DNA of 64,000 nt, taken from NCBI GenBank assembly GCA_026399025.1, contig JAPLRU010000073.1, positions 28,596 through 92,595 on the forward strand. Reading direction: 5' to 3'. How positions within the stretch are numbered: position 1 is the first letter of the stretch; every line of letters begins with the position of its first letter. Positions 34,445 to 45,930 of this stretch are shown here, one piece after another. The position numbers and the translations under genes were made by a program. The notes under the pieces were generated by a model. The model was not told the origin of the DNA, did not search any database, and saw nothing but the letters and a program-made list of their open reading frames with translations. The stretch comes from Methylobacter sp. (lineage in GTDB: Bacteria > Pseudomonadota > Gammaproteobacteria > Methylococcales > Methylomonadaceae).

Positions 34445-35531
34445 AAAAGTAATCGTCGGCATGTCCGGCGGTGTCGATTCTTCGGTAACCGCATTACTGC
34501 TGTTAGAACAAGGCCATCAAGTCACCGGTTTGTTTATGAAAAACTGGGAAGAAGACGATGGTACCGAATACTGTACGGCGATGGAAGATCTCGCCGACGC
34601 CCAACAAGTCTGCGATAAATTAGGCATCGAATTAAAAACCGTAAATTTTGCCGCCGAATACTGGGATGAAGTATTTGAAGTATTCCTGTCTGAATTTAAA
34701 GCGGGCCGTACCCCTAATCCCGATATTCTGTGCAACAAGCATGTGAAATTCAAAGCCTTCCTGAATTATGCGATTGAAGATTTGGGCGCGGAATATATCG
34801 CCACCGGCCATTATGCTCGAGTAAGCGAAAGAAACGGCGAATACTTTTTGTTAAAGGGCCTGGACCCGAATAAAGAGCAAAGTTATTTTCTTTATACCTT
34901 AGGACAAAAGCAGTTATCGCGCACCCTGTTTCCGATCGGTCATTTGCATAAACCGGAAATCCGCGCTATGGCCGATAAAGCCGGTTTTGCCAACAGCCGC
35001 AAAAAAGACAGCACCGGCATTTGTTTTATCGGCGAGCGCAAATTCACCGAATTTTTACAACGTTACCTACCCACCCAGCCCGGCGAAATGCGCACGCCGG
35101 AGGGGCAATACATCGGCAAACATCACGGTCTGATGTATTACACTTTTGGTCAACGCCAAGGTTTGGGTATAGGCGGCGTTAAAAATGCACCGGATGAGCC
35201 GTGGTATGTACTGGAAAAGGATTTGGAAAATAATGTGCTGATTGTCGGCCAAGGCCATGATCACCCGTTGATGCTGCATAATACCCTGGAAGCGAGTCAA
35301 CTCGATTGGTGTAGCAACAAACCATTGACCCAGCCAATACGCTGTAGCGCTAAAACTCGCTATCGGCAGGCAGATCAGCCTTGCTATTTGGAGCCGATAG
35401 GTAATGACCGGTGCAAGGCTACATTTGACCAGCCGCAACGAGCTATTACGCCAGGGCAGTCAGTGGTGTTTTATGACAGTGAGATATGCTTGGGTGGCGG
35501 AATTATTGAGTCAAAAATAAATAAGGAGTAA
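34437..35531 (+). CDS. mnmA: tRNA-uridine 2-sulfurtransferase
   Basis: Adds the 2-thio group to the wobble uridine (U34) of Lys, Glu and Gln tRNAs. [15 protein letters not shown] is the PP-loop; the catalytic Cys pair is in [12 protein letters not shown] (first Cys) and [12 protein letters not shown] (second Cys). [18 protein letters not shown] and the C-terminal [20 protein letters not shown] block are conserved. ATG at 34437 gives [12 protein letters not shown]. The downstream neighbour would normally be hflD; here a two-gene cassette follows. Confidence 0.97.
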   Translation: MSKKVIVGMSGGVDSSVTALLLLEQGHQVTGLFMKNWEEDDGTEYCTAMEDLADAQQVCDKLGIELKTVNFAAEYWDEVFEVFLSEFKAGRTPNPDILCNKHVKFKAFLNYAIEDLGAEYIATGHYARVSERNGEYFLLKGLDPNKEQSYFLYTLGQKQLSRTLFPIGHLHKPEIRAMADKAGFANSRKKDSTGICFIGERKFTEFLQRYLPTQPGEMRTPEGQYIGKHHGLMYYTFGQRQGLGIGGVKNAPDEPWYVLEKDLENNVLIVGQGHDHPLMLHNTLEASQLDWCSNKPLTQPIRCSAKTRYRQADQPCYLEPIGNDRCKATFDQPQRAITPGQSVVFYDSEICLGGGIIESKINKE

Positions 35532-35540
35532 GAATGAGCC

Positions 35541-36713
35541 ATGCTAACTAATTTACGCATTAAAAATTTCCGCATGTTGGAGGACTTGGAAATTCCAAAG
35601 CTTGGTCGCGTTAATCTAATTGTCGGTAAAAACAATAGCGGAAAAAGTACAATTTTAGAAGCTTTAAGGCTATACGCCAGCAAAGCTCACCCTAAACTGC
35701 TTCGTGAAATTTTACAGGGGCATGATGAATCTTTTAATATAGATGCCGACTCAAACATTGATAATCAAGAACAAAATTGGTATGGATTAAAGCACTTATT
35801 CCCAAACCGTAAATTTCCTACAGATGATAATTCTTATATTTCTATCGTTTCTGATGAAAAATCTTTAATAAAAATTGAGCCTGTTTTTTATTATCTTAAG
35901 GAGGACCAAGAAACAAATGCGGACGGGGATATAATTGATATAATTCACAGACGCATCACCATAAAACAATCTGAATTTTCCGGCGTTGAAGATTTAACTG
36001 AGCTCGTCCCAGCTATTCGTGTAACGCTAGGGTCGGGTCGTAGTGCATTACTTGATCTAGCTGGCGACATGAGAAAATCTATTACCTCCATACACTGGAG
36101 ATTTATGGATGATCCTGGTTCACCAAAATCCAGCTACGTTTCTACTGCATTATTAGCATCGGAAGCATTAGCAAAGCTATGGGATCAAATTACACTTAGT
36201 CCAAACGAAGATACTGTTTTACGCGCTCTGAAGGTTATTGACCCCCAAGTTGAAAGGCTAGCTTTTATTGAAGATCGAAACAGATATTCATCACGCGACA
36301 ATAGCCGCTTAGCTATCGTAAAGCTTAAAAATTCTGACGACCGTATTCCGCTAAACAGTATGGGAGACGGTATGTCGCGCATCTTACAGCTCATACTTTC
36401 AGTATTTCCTGCAAAGGATGGAGTTTTACTGATTGATGAATTTGAAAACGGCTTACACTTTAGCGTTCAAGAAGAAGTTTGGCGCATCATCTTTGAGTTG
36501 GCTAAAGAGCTAAACATTCAAGTATTTGCAACAACACATAGTTGGGATTGTATTGAAAGTTTTACTAATGTTGCCGTTGAAAACTCAGAAGATGGCGTTT
36601 TGTTAAAAGTCTCAAAAAGCAAACTTACCAGTGATAATGGAAAAATCATTGCAACAGTTTACGATGAAGAAGCTTTAAAAACTGTGACTGCATCGGCTCT
36701 TGAGGTGCGTTAA
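35541..36713 (+). CDS. OLD/PARIS-type AAA ATPase (390 aa)
   Basis: SMC/ABC-like ATPase of the AAA_15/AAA_21 group. MLTNLRIKNFRMLEDLEI is the classical start; Walker A is VGKNNSGKST, the Walker B-like segment is GVLLIDEFENGLH, a signature-like NSMGDGMSRILQLI precedes it and the H-loop is TTHSWD. No nuclease domain is fused. Its TAA overlaps the ATG of the TOPRIM-like partner (TAATG). The best-spaced Shine-Dalgarno (AAGGAG at 35524) serves an ATG at 35534 that opens a five-codon mini-ORF ending just past this start. ATPase plus TOPRIM pairs of this kind occur in anti-phage systems (Gabija, PARIS, OLD); exact system type unknown. Confidence 0.75.
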   Translation: MLTNLRIKNFRMLEDLEIPKLGRVNLIVGKNNSGKSTILEALRLYASKAHPKLLREILQGHDESFNIDADSNIDNQEQNWYGLKHLFPNRKFPTDDNSYISIVSDEKSLIKIEPVFYYLKEDQETNADGDIIDIIHRRITIKQSEFSGVEDLTELVPAIRVTLGSGRSALLDLAGDMRKSITSIHWRFMDDPGSPKSSYVSTALLASEALAKLWDQITLSPNEDTVLRALKVIDPQVERLAFIEDRNRYSSRDNSRLAIVKLKNSDDRIPLNSMGDGMSRILQLILSVFPAKDGVLLIDEFENGLHFSVQEEVWRIIFELAKELNIQVFATTHSWDCIESFTNVAVENSEDGVLLKVSKSKLTSDNGKIIATVYDEEALKTVTASALEVR

Positions 36714-37378
36714 TGGGTACTTGGAAATTACTGGTTGAAGGTAAGGATGATCAAGATTTTTTTAATACCTATTGCGGCTTAACCATCGGGAAAAATAAGG
36801 TTGAGGTTTTTCCGCCAAAAACTCTTGATGCCAGTTCGGGTGATGGCTGGGCAAATTTAATTAAAAATATGCCTTTACTGCTTGGCCAATTAAAGAATGG
36901 TGATATTGAAAAGCTTGGAATCGTTTTAGATGCTGATTATCCACCTGATAATTCAGGAGGATTTATTTCACGATATGCACTGATAACAAAGCAGTTAGAA
37001 TTAGTGGGCTATATCATTCCCAAAAAACCCATTTATGGTGAAGGAGATATTTTTAGTCATTCAAACGGACTTCCAAGTATTGGTTTATGGATAATGCCGA
37101 ATCATCGAGAAAATGGAATGCTTGAAGATTTTATTGGAAAAATGATTTCTTCTGATGCCGATCAGCAATCGCTTTTGAAGTATGTTGATCACTCCATTGA
37201 CAAGCTCCCAGTTACTTTGTTTGATAAAACTTTACGAGTGACAAAAGCCAGAATATTTACTTGGCGGGCATGGCAAAACCGTCCTGGTTTACCGCTGAAT
37301 AAAGCATTAAATGACGGCATTTTAGATAGAAACGCAACATCAAGTTTTTCAGCTTGGTTAACAAACGTTTTTAAATAA
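36713..37378 (+). CDS. TOPRIM-like (DUF3226-type) partner protein (221 aa)
   Basis: Two acidic motifs fit a TOPRIM fold: LLVEGKDDQDFF (about residues 6-17, catalytic Glu) and KLGIVLDADYPP (about 64-75, DxD). The rest includes GLPSIGLWIMPNHRENGMLEDFI, typical of DUF3226 proteins as I recall them, and C-terminal KARIFTWRAWQNRPGLPL. It is translationally coupled to the ATPase upstream and ends 42 nt before purB. Likely the effector nuclease of a two-gene defence module; not experimentally defined. Confidence 0.65.
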   Translation: MGTWKLLVEGKDDQDFFNTYCGLTIGKNKVEVFPPKTLDASSGDGWANLIKNMPLLLGQLKNGDIEKLGIVLDADYPPDNSGGFISRYALITKQLELVGYIIPKKPIYGEGDIFSHSNGLPSIGLWIMPNHRENGMLEDFIGKMISSDADQQSLLKYVDHSIDKLPVTLFDKTLRVTKARIFTWRAWQNRPGLPLNKALNDGILDRNATSSFSAWLTNVFK

Positions 37379-37408
37379 TATCATTCAATCAAAATATAAT
37401 CGTTTTAG

Positions 37409-38776
<1,368 letters not shown>

Positions 38777-38842
38777 ACCAGCCGATCCGCCACAGTTAAA
38801 AACGAACCCGCCGGTTAATTCCAGTCGGGAATGACCACGGTA

Positions 38843-39694
38843 TTACCCCAACTCCAAACTGGTCACCGCAAACAGCCCGGTTAAATCAAGATCCGGGCTG
38901 TTTTGCGTATACATTCTTGCCGTTTCGAACACCGCCTCCATGCCATAGTCGGCAACAAGCCTTAAAGCGTCCCGATTAGGTTCCGGAATATCGATAAAAA
39001 ATTCGCTGTTCCGCGGAATCCGGTTTAACAATGCGCTTAACAACCGCGCGGCATCGCTGTAGTCGTTTGCAAATAAAGGCCCTACCCTGAAGCCGCCGTC
39101 ACAGGCCCGAATAACGCCGTAACCGCTTATTTTGTTTTCAGCCGAAAGCATAGCCAGCGCCGCTCCCTGTTTTTGCTGCCTCCAGGATTTTAAAAATTCG
39201 GCTCTGGGCGCAGGAAAATAGCGGCGATCATAATCAAGAAGTTGCTCGAAAGGCACGGCATTGATCTCGACTATGTCTGTAGCAAGCGCCGCTTCGGCAT
39301 GGCTATAAGTCCCTTGATAACGCACATGGCGGCAAGCGATATGAAAACCTGATTTTTGATAATTGGGCTGTTGCTCTATGACGCCGTCGAGACCGATATT
39401 ACGTCCCTGTAAATAATTCATCGCCGTTTGCCACAAGCGGATACCAAAACCTTGATTGCGCCATTCGGGTTTAACGATATAAAAACCGATAAAACCGAAA
39501 TCGTCACCGTATTTAACCCCGGAAATACAACCAATAGGCCGGTCATCCAGTAAGCCGACAAAAAAACCGTTCGGATCGGCCGTATAAAAATGTTCGGCGT
39601 CATGCACGCCGGGCCGCCACCCCTCCAGTTTTGCCCAAGCGAGCGCTATATCAAGTTCGGGGCGAGTCATGCAACGAATAACGTAATTGCTCAT
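38843..39694 (-). CDS. GNAT acetyltransferase with a C-terminal acetyltransferase-like domain (283 aa)
   Basis: The first half is a GNAT domain with the acetyl-CoA loop FYIVKPEWRNQGFGIRLW (R/Q-x-x-G-x-G type). The second half (about 135-283: YGVIRACDGGFRVGPLFANDY and so on) matches the domain that accompanies GNAT in YitH-type proteins. Start at 39694 (MSNYVIRCMTRPEL) is preferred because it has GAGGAAA; 20 upstream codons are unlikely. Substrate unknown. Confidence 0.8.
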   Translation of the reverse strand: MSNYVIRCMTRPELDIALAWAKLEGWRPGVHDAEHFYTADPNGFFVGLLDDRPIGCISGVKYGDDFGFIGFYIVKPEWRNQGFGIRLWQTAMNYLQGRNIGLDGVIEQQPNYQKSGFHIACRHVRYQGTYSHAEAALATDIVEINAVPFEQLLDYDRRYFPAPRAEFLKSWRQQKQGAALAMLSAENKISGYGVIRACDGGFRVGPLFANDYSDAARLLSALLNRIPRNSEFFIDIPEPNRDALRLVADYGMEAVFETARMYTQNSPDLDLTGLFAVTSLELG

Positions 39695-39743
39695 TATTTT
39701 TCCTCGGTGAATGGATGAATAGGAAAGTGTATATTTCAGAAGA

Positions 39744-40199
39744 TTAACGCGCATTGTCCTGCTGAATGCGTTGCATCGGCTTCTTGGTGTCGCGCCATTG
39801 TTGAAGGCTCATCATGCCGGCCTCCAAATCATCGACCATGATGTCCTGGGCGTTAAGGCCCACCAAAAACGATTCCCGGCGGTCAAAATGCGTGGGTTGG
39901 TTCTCGTAGAAATTAATCAGCCAGTACTGCTTGCCTTCCCAAACGACCGGATCTTCCGATGAAACCATGATGGAGCCGTGAGCCTTGCCTTCGCTGCTGC
40001 GTTCAATATAATCCGACCAGGCTTTGACTTCAGGAAGTTCAGAAATAACCGTAGCCGCCCGCTCCTTTGTGATGGGCGCTGCCGGTATCAAGCGTTCATT
40101 CGAGGTTAGCGGTGAACCGGGCGTTACGGTGCCCGATTTTTCTAAATATAAAATAACGACAAGCAGCAGAACCGTTATTAAAGCGAAGACGATTTTCAT
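39744..40199 (-). CDS. Single-pass membrane-anchored protein, unknown function (151 aa)
   Basis: An N-terminal hydrophobic segment (about 4-19) anchors a 130-residue periplasmic domain containing KAWSDYIERSSEGKAHGSIMVS, PVVWEGKQYWLINFYENQPTHFDRRESFLVG. The W-E-G-x-x-Y-W pattern followed by beta strands is reminiscent of PepSY-like folds, but I do not assign a family. It lies 49 nt upstream of the GNAT gene and could be co-transcribed with it. Confidence 0.6.
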   Translation of the reverse strand: MKIVFALITVLLLVVILYLEKSGTVTPGSPLTSNERLIPAAPITKERAATVISELPEVKAWSDYIERSSEGKAHGSIMVSSEDPVVWEGKQYWLINFYENQPTHFDRRESFLVGLNAQDIMVDDLEAGMMSLQQWRDTKKPMQRIQQDNAR

Positions 40200-40402
40200 A
40201 AGTACCCTGAGTGTTTTAATTGATCGGCTTGCACGACGGCTGACAAAAATCCGGTGTAGTTATGATTATGTTTCAAAATAACAAAAACACCCGGCGCGCG
40301 GCTTGAACTTTCAGCGCAAATAAATTGACTTAGTCTTCATAAAATACTATTAAAGTTATCCCCATCCCGCGGCGTAGTATAGCGCTAATAAAGCATTACA
40401 TA

Positions 40403-43321
40403 ATGACCCAGAATAAAACCCATTCGACTCAGCCAAACCAACATAACGATTTTCCCATTATCGGCTTAGGCGCTTCCGCCGGCGGTCTGGAAGCTTTTGA
40501 ACAGTTCTTCAGTCATGTTCCGCCCGACAGCAATATGGCTTTTGTTTTGGTCTCGCATCTCGATCCCAGCCACGCCAGCCTCCTCACTGAAATCCTGCAA
40601 CGCACCACGACCATGCCGGTGGTCGAAGCGCAAGACCACATGCCGGTTGAGCCTAACTGCGTCTATGTGATTCCGCCCAACCGCGGCATGACTATTTTTC
40701 ACGGGGCTTTGCAATTGGCTCTGCCGACCGTACCGCACGGGCAACGCATGCCCATTGATGCGTTTTTACGCTCTCTTGTTGAAGATCAGGGCGAAAAAGC
40801 CGGCGGCATCATTTTATCCGGTACCGGCACCGACGGCACCTTGGGCTTACGCGCCATCTTCGGCGCAGGCGGCATCACTATGGCGCAAGAACCCGGCACC
40901 GCCAAATTCGACGGCATGCCGACCAGCGCCATTGAATCCGGTTATGTTACCCATGTATTGCCTCCGGATAAAATGCCCGAAGTCCTGTTATCCGGCATAC
41001 TTTCAGTAGGTAGCCACCCGCCCCCTTCCCCGCCGGGGACATTAAACGGCGTTAATCTCATCCTGCAACAATTACGCAGTCACACCGGCCATGATTTCTC
41101 TTTGTACAAAAAAAGCACCATCACCCGCCGCATCCAGCGGCGCATGACGCAAAACGGCATTGACGACACCGAAACCTATGCCCTCTACCTGAAAGAACAT
41201 CCCTTCGAAATATCAATATTGTTCAAAGAACTGCTGATCAATGTCACCAACTTCTTTCGCGACCCGGAAGCGTTCTCTATGCTAAAAGAGACCATACTGC
41301 CGCCACTGCTGGCGGGCAAACCGGAAGATTATGTTTTCCGCGTCTGGGTGGCAGGTTGCGCCACCGGCGAAGAGGCCTATTCCATTGCCATCGTGTTACG
41401 CGAACTCATGAATGAAAACGAGCACGACTTTAAAGTGCAGCTTTACAGCACCGACCTTGCCGATGGCACCATTACCGTCGCCCGCGCCGGTCTGTATCCG
41501 CTCAATATCGGTATGGACGTTTCGTCTGAACGCTTGCGCCGTTTTTTCATCAAGGAGAACGGCGGTTATCGGGTGAAAAAAGAAATTCGCGAAATGATCG
41601 TCTTTGCCGCTCAAAACATCATCAAGGACCCGCCTTTTACCAAGCTCGATCTGCTCAGTTGCCGCAACTTGATGATTTATCTGGAACCGGAACTGCAAAA
41701 CCGGCTGATCCCGGCCTTTCACTACGCACTCAAACCCGGCGGCGTATTGTTCCTATCGCCGTCGGAAGGCATCGGCAATCACACCGAACTGTTTACGCCA
41801 CTCAACCGCAAATGGAAATTCTACAAATCACTGCCCTCCCCCACCTCAACCCGCGCCGTATTGGCCAGCAATTTAACCTGGACCGCAGAACCGGCGGCAT
41901 ACGCCACACCGGAGGACATCGTAAAAGCCGCCAAGGAAACCAATTTGGCCGAACTGACCCGGCGAATGCTGCTCCAGTATTACGCCCCCGCCTCGGTGGT
42001 AACCGATGTCAAGGGCCATATTCTCTACATCTACGGTGAAACCGGCAAGTACCTGCGCCCGGCGCCCGGCCATGCCAGCCTCAATATGATCGATATGGCG
42101 CGGGAAGGTTTGCAGTTGGAACTGCGCTCCGTTATTCAAGCCGCCGGCCAAGGCGCACCGATAACGCTGAGCCGGGAACTGTCAGTCAAAACCAACGGCG
42201 ATTTTGAGCCGGTGCTGCTCCATGTACGCACCTTACCGAATCCGAATGAACAGCAAAATCTGCTGTTGGTGAGCTTTCAGAATATTTCTCCCCTAAGCTC
42301 AGGTAAATCGACGCGCACTAAACATAAGCGCAGTTCGAAGCCCAATGACCTGCGTCATATCGAAGAACTGGAATGCGAGTTGGCCTATACCAAAGAAAAC
42401 CTTCACGCCACCATTGAAGAGCAGTTTGCCTCCAACGAGGAGCTAAAATGCACCAACGAAGAGATGCAATCGACCAATGAAGAACTGCAATCGACCAATG
42501 AAGAGCTGGAAACTTCCAAAGAAGAACTGCAATCCATCAATGAAGAGCTGGTCACGGTAAACTCGGAGCTACAAGCCAAAATCGTGCAACTGGCTGACAT
42601 GCAAAACGACATGAAGAATTTGCTCGACAACATCCATGTCGGCACCGTTTTTCTCGATCAGCACCTGATTATTCGGCGTTTTACCCGTGATGCAAGCCAA
42701 ATTTACCGTCTGGTTGCCTCCGATGTCGGTCGCGCCTTGAGCGACATCAAACCCGAAGTGGAGGGCGAAGATCTGCTCGACGCCGCCCAGGCCGTACTCG
42801 ATAACCTGGTGCCGATAGAACACGAAGTAAAAACCCGGAACGGCAATTGGTACCTGGCGCGTATCCAACCCTACCGAACTCTGGAAAACATGATCGACGG
42901 CGTGGTGCTGACCTTCACCAACATCACCGAAAGCGCCAGAGGGATAGCAATACAAGAAGCGAGGCTATTGGCCGAAAGCATCGTCAACACAGTGCGCGAA
43001 CCGCTACTTGTGCTGAATGATTCCTTGAGGATAGTTACCGCCAGCCGCTCGTTTTACCACTGTTTTCACGTCACGCCGGAACAGACGGTGGGGCGTCAGA
43101 TCTATGAACTGGGCAACGGCCAATGGGACATCCCCGCCTTGCGTGAGCTATTGGAAGCCGTGCTGACGCAAGATCAGGCGTTTGACGATTATTTGGTGGA
43201 GCATGATTTTCCCGGTATCGGCCGCAGCAAAATACTGCTCAACGCCCGCAGCATCGTAGGCCTGATTGATGCGCCGCACTTGATCTTGTTGGCGATGGAT
43301 AACGTTAGCGATAGGATATAA
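40403..43321 (+). CDS. CheB-CheR-PAS fusion signalling protein (972 aa)
   Basis: Domains in order: CheB methylesterase (about 20-205) with catalytic Ser in LGASAGG, His in VSHLDP and Asp in GTGTDGTLG. CheR methyltransferase follows (about 220-480) with NVTNFFRDPEAF and the SAM-binding VWVAGCATGEEAYS. A long coiled coil with repeated SNEEL/STNEEL/SINEEL (about 650-735) precedes two PAS domains (about 735-970). The protein ends without the kinase domain seen in many relatives. No phosphoreceiver precedes CheB. It probably senses a signal through PAS and modulates chemoreceptor-like targets. It stands alone, without other che genes. Confidence 0.9.
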   Translation: MTQNKTHSTQPNQHNDFPIIGLGASAGGLEAFEQFFSHVPPDSNMAFVLVSHLDPSHASLLTEILQRTTTMPVVEAQDHMPVEPNCVYVIPPNRGMTIFHGALQLALPTVPHGQRMPIDAFLRSLVEDQGEKAGGIILSGTGTDGTLGLRAIFGAGGITMAQEPGTAKFDGMPTSAIESGYVTHVLPPDKMPEVLLSGILSVGSHPPPSPPGTLNGVNLILQQLRSHTGHDFSLYKKSTITRRIQRRMTQNGIDDTETYALYLKEHPFEISILFKELLINVTNFFRDPEAFSMLKETILPPLLAGKPEDYVFRVWVAGCATGEEAYSIAIVLRELMNENEHDFKVQLYSTDLADGTITVARAGLYPLNIGMDVSSERLRRFFIKENGGYRVKKEIREMIVFAAQNIIKDPPFTKLDLLSCRNLMIYLEPELQNRLIPAFHYALKPGGVLFLSPSEGIGNHTELFTPLNRKWKFYKSLPSPTSTRAVLASNLTWTAEPAAYATPEDIVKAAKETNLAELTRRMLLQYYAPASVVTDVKGHILYIYGETGKYLRPAPGHASLNMIDMAREGLQLELRSVIQAAGQGAPITLSRELSVKTNGDFEPVLLHVRTLPNPNEQQNLLLVSFQNISPLSSGKSTRTKHKRSSKPNDLRHIEELECELAYTKENLHATIEEQFASNEELKCTNEEMQSTNEELQSTNEELETSKEELQSINEELVTVNSELQAKIVQLADMQNDMKNLLDNIHVGTVFLDQHLIIRRFTRDASQIYRLVASDVGRALSDIKPEVEGEDLLDAAQAVLDNLVPIEHEVKTRNGNWYLARIQPYRTLENMIDGVVLTFTNITESARGIAIQEARLLAESIVNTVREPLLVLNDSLRIVTASRSFYHCFHVTPEQTVGRQIYELGNGQWDIPALRELLEAVLTQDQAFDDYLVEHDFPGIGRSKILLNARSIVGLIDAPHLILLAMDNVSDRI

Positions 43322-43738
43322 CCGGCCTTTATCGCTCACAAGTTCCAACGTTTCGTCATTTCGGTAGGGATACCGATATAACGGCCATTGAACAAATTGG
43401 GATGGGAATTAAATATCAGGAAATTACCCCCGCTCCCATGCGCTACACTCACCGTTATGCACCTCTTCTGCCGATTGTCTCGGCTTTCCATTTAAAGCGG
43501 GACAAAAATCTGAATAAGGGGCTGAGTTTTTGAGTGAAAAAAAGCGCACGATAATGGCGGGCGTGTAAAACAGTGGGGCAAATCTTGCCTCGTGCATTTA
43601 TCTAAAACTAAAGCTCGGTTATACACAACACAAGACTTGCCCACTGTATTAGCCCTCTACGTTACGATTTAGACGAAAGGCGTCCTGCTGACGCTGTCGG
43701 CTGCCCGCAGGATCTTCCGAAACAAACCCCGTCGGTTA
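43322..43738. other. Intergenic region between convergent genes with an imperfect inverted repeat
   Basis: 43570-43587 (ACAGTGGGGCAAATCTTG) and 43631-43647 (CAAGACTTGCCCACTGT) pair as long arms with 43 nt between; possibly a decayed mobile element. No gene seen. Confidence 0.5.
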
Positions 43739-44821
43739 TTATGAATAGATCCAACTGATCACCTGATTCTGCACTCCCGTATTTTTCGGCAAGTTGATGT
43801 GATCCACGAATGCCGCGACATAGGTGTTGCCAGCCTTGCCGCCGGTCCAGGTTGAGAACGACGCGCTCCAATAAGGTACAACCATGTCACCTTTCAAGTT
43901 GATCGTGCCCGGACGGAAAAGCTGCCGGCCCGCTGGTTGGGTTCCGTCGTAGTCATACGCGATACAGGTATCCAAGTCGTTGCCCGAAATCAGATACAGA
44001 TTGCTTGTCCAAAACGGCGGATTCTGGCTCAGCTTACTGAAGAAGCCCTCCGGCGCGGTAAAATCGGCAGCTACCACTCCGTACCCGCCATTTTCTAGAG
44101 CCGTGATGATAGTCGGATCAAACACGCTGTAGGTGGTGCTTGTTTCATTGATATCGACAATAAATTTGTAATTTGGAGGGGGCAGCAGTTCGAAGGTAGA
44201 GGGAAAACCGGTATCGTCAACAAAGTCCTGAATTTGCGTACCCGGTATGCCGAGAAGCGACAGGATGAGTGACGGAATCTGATTGGTGATGGCCGCCAAA
44301 GCCAGCGGCGCGCCAAGATGCGGCGTCCCCAAAGTAATAAGATTCGGCGTAATCCCGGCAAAATTTTGCGATGCCGCCAAGCCACTTTCCCAAACGTAGC
44401 GCGAAATCAGGCCGCCCATGCTATGAGCGACGATCCAAAACTTGGGCGTATTGGCGCTATAGGTTGAATAAAGAGCGCTCAACAGCGTGGCGAGAGATTG
44501 TGCGGTGGTTTCATTATCCTGCCGCCAATCATAGCCGAAACCAACCACTACATCCTTTGTACCCGCAGGAAAAGTGTTGGCATTATATGTTGAATTGGAC
44601 GTTACGTAGATCGGTGAGGTTCCGGCTTTGCTCGCGAGTGCAGTGATAAGCGGCGTATAAGCCGCCGAGATGCCGCCTACGGTCAGGTCGGTCTTTTCCA
44701 GCAAGCTGGCCGCTTCGCTTAAATTCTGCAAAACTTCGGTTGTCCAAACCTCAACATTGGAGGGATCCATCAGCGTACTTCCGGTTGTACCCGGAACGAC
44801 AATAATAATATTTTGAGTCAT
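43739..44821 (-). CDS. LCAT-like alpha/beta-hydrolase (lipase/acyltransferase, 360 aa)
   Basis: The N-terminal IIIVVPGTTGSTL is the oxyanion-hole strand of lecithin:cholesterol-acyltransferase-like hydrolases. FGYDWRQDN is the family's D-W-R block, and IVAHSMGGLISRY supplies the nucleophile Ser in A-H-S-M-G-G. A late His in AFVDHINLP could complete the triad; the Asp is less sure, perhaps in LISGNDLDT. No signal peptide is visible. Substrate unknown. Preceded by AAAGGAAACG. Confidence 0.8.
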   Translation of the reverse strand: MTQNIIIVVPGTTGSTLMDPSNVEVWTTEVLQNLSEAASLLEKTDLTVGGISAAYTPLITALASKAGTSPIYVTSNSTYNANTFPAGTKDVVVGFGYDWRQDNETTAQSLATLLSALYSTYSANTPKFWIVAHSMGGLISRYVWESGLAASQNFAGITPNLITLGTPHLGAPLALAAITNQIPSLILSLLGIPGTQIQDFVDDTGFPSTFELLPPPNYKFIVDINETSTTYSVFDPTIITALENGGYGVVAADFTAPEGFFSKLSQNPPFWTSNLYLISGNDLDTCIAYDYDGTQPAGRQLFRPGTINLKGDMVVPYWSASFSTWTGGKAGNTYVAAFVDHINLPKNTGVQNQVISWIYS

Positions 44822-45240
44822 GAAACGTTTCCTTTGTTCTAATAGATATTTATCGTGAAATAACCCGACGGTCTTCAGGCAGGTTGGGTGTAATGCTAAA
44901 TTTACTTTCTTGATGCGTTGGCTTGATGATCAATGAGAGTCAGATTTGATTGATTTCAATCACTAAAAGTTCCGATGCGTAAGGTACAAAGTGCATCAAT
45001 CCCGAACACTGCGATGCGGTTCACTTCTCTTACTGCGCCCTACCAACTACGTAGGCCATCGGCGATGACCTAAAGCTGACTATAACCGCCCCCAATAAGG
45101 CAACCCTACAAAAACCTACAGGGAATCATCCAGCTTACCAGACTTACCGTAACAATTCTTTTCGCCAAGCAGGTACGTTACGATGACATCCTTTGACAAC
45201 TTTGATATAAACGTTGTTTGTCGTCGGACGGGAAGTTGCA
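44822..45240. other. Intergenic region with a degenerate REP-like copy
   Basis: 44992-45044 (GTGCATCAATCCCGAACACT and on, ending TGCGCCCTACC) is a decayed version of the 21444/22181 repeat. Nothing else is recognised in the 419 bp. Confidence 0.45.
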
Positions 45241-45930
45241 TTACGCCACGGTCACCTTGATACATAATTGATAGCCCTGACCACGCACCGCCTTGATCGG
45301 TTGATCGACGGCACCCGCTTGTATGAGCTTTTTGCGCAAACGGACGATCCGAACTTCCAGCGTGCTTTTACTGAAATCCGTCTCCGCTTTGCCGGACAAC
45401 TCGATCAATTGCCAGGACTCCAACCGGTGGCCGGGTGCGCGGGCTAAGACTGACAGCATCGCGGCTTCATGCGCGGAAAGGCTGACGCGGTCCTGAGGGC
45501 CTTGCAAAAATAAAGCTCCCAGATTCAGCAAGAATGCAGGCCGTTCCTGTTGGTGACATTTCATTCGTCTTGCCAAGGCTTGTATGGCGGCGCCAAGCTC
45601 TTCGACCGAGGTCGGTTTGGTCAAGTAAAGGTCGGCGCCGCTGTCATAGCCGGACAGTTTTTCGTTAATTTGGTTGCGCGCGGTCACCATGATGATGCCA
45701 ATCTCAGGTTGTGCGGCACGAAGACGGCGCGCCAAGCTGATGCCGTCCTCGCCCGGCAGGTTGAGGTCGATTACCAGCAGGTCGATGGGCAATGTGCCGA
45801 TTTCGTCATCCAGCGCTTCGGCGCAATCCACGCCAACCGCGTGATGTCCCAGGCCGCATAAGGCTTCGACGGTAACTTCGCGCAAGGCATCGTGGTCTTC
45901 CACCACGACGATATTTAGACGGGTAGCCAT
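45241..45930 (-). CDS. OmpR-family response regulator (229 aa)
   Basis: Receiver domain with acidic pocket VVVEDHD, phospho-acceptor Asp in LLVIDLNLPGEDG (about 55), Thr in IIMVTARN and Lys in YLTKPTS. The C-terminal winged helix (about 130-225) has SAHEAAMLSVLARAPGHRLESWQL and LEVRIVRLRKKLIQAGA, VRGQGYQL. It overlaps the sensor kinase gene by 16 nt, so they are co-translated partners. Targets unknown. Confidence 0.93.
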   Translation of the reverse strand: MATRLNIVVVEDHDALREVTVEALCGLGHHAVGVDCAEALDDEIGTLPIDLLVIDLNLPGEDGISLARRLRAAQPEIGIIMVTARNQINEKLSGYDSGADLYLTKPTSVEELGAAIQALARRMKCHQQERPAFLLNLGALFLQGPQDRVSLSAHEAAMLSVLARAPGHRLESWQLIELSGKAETDFSKSTLEVRIVRLRKKLIQAGAVDQPIKAVRGQGYQLCIKVTVA

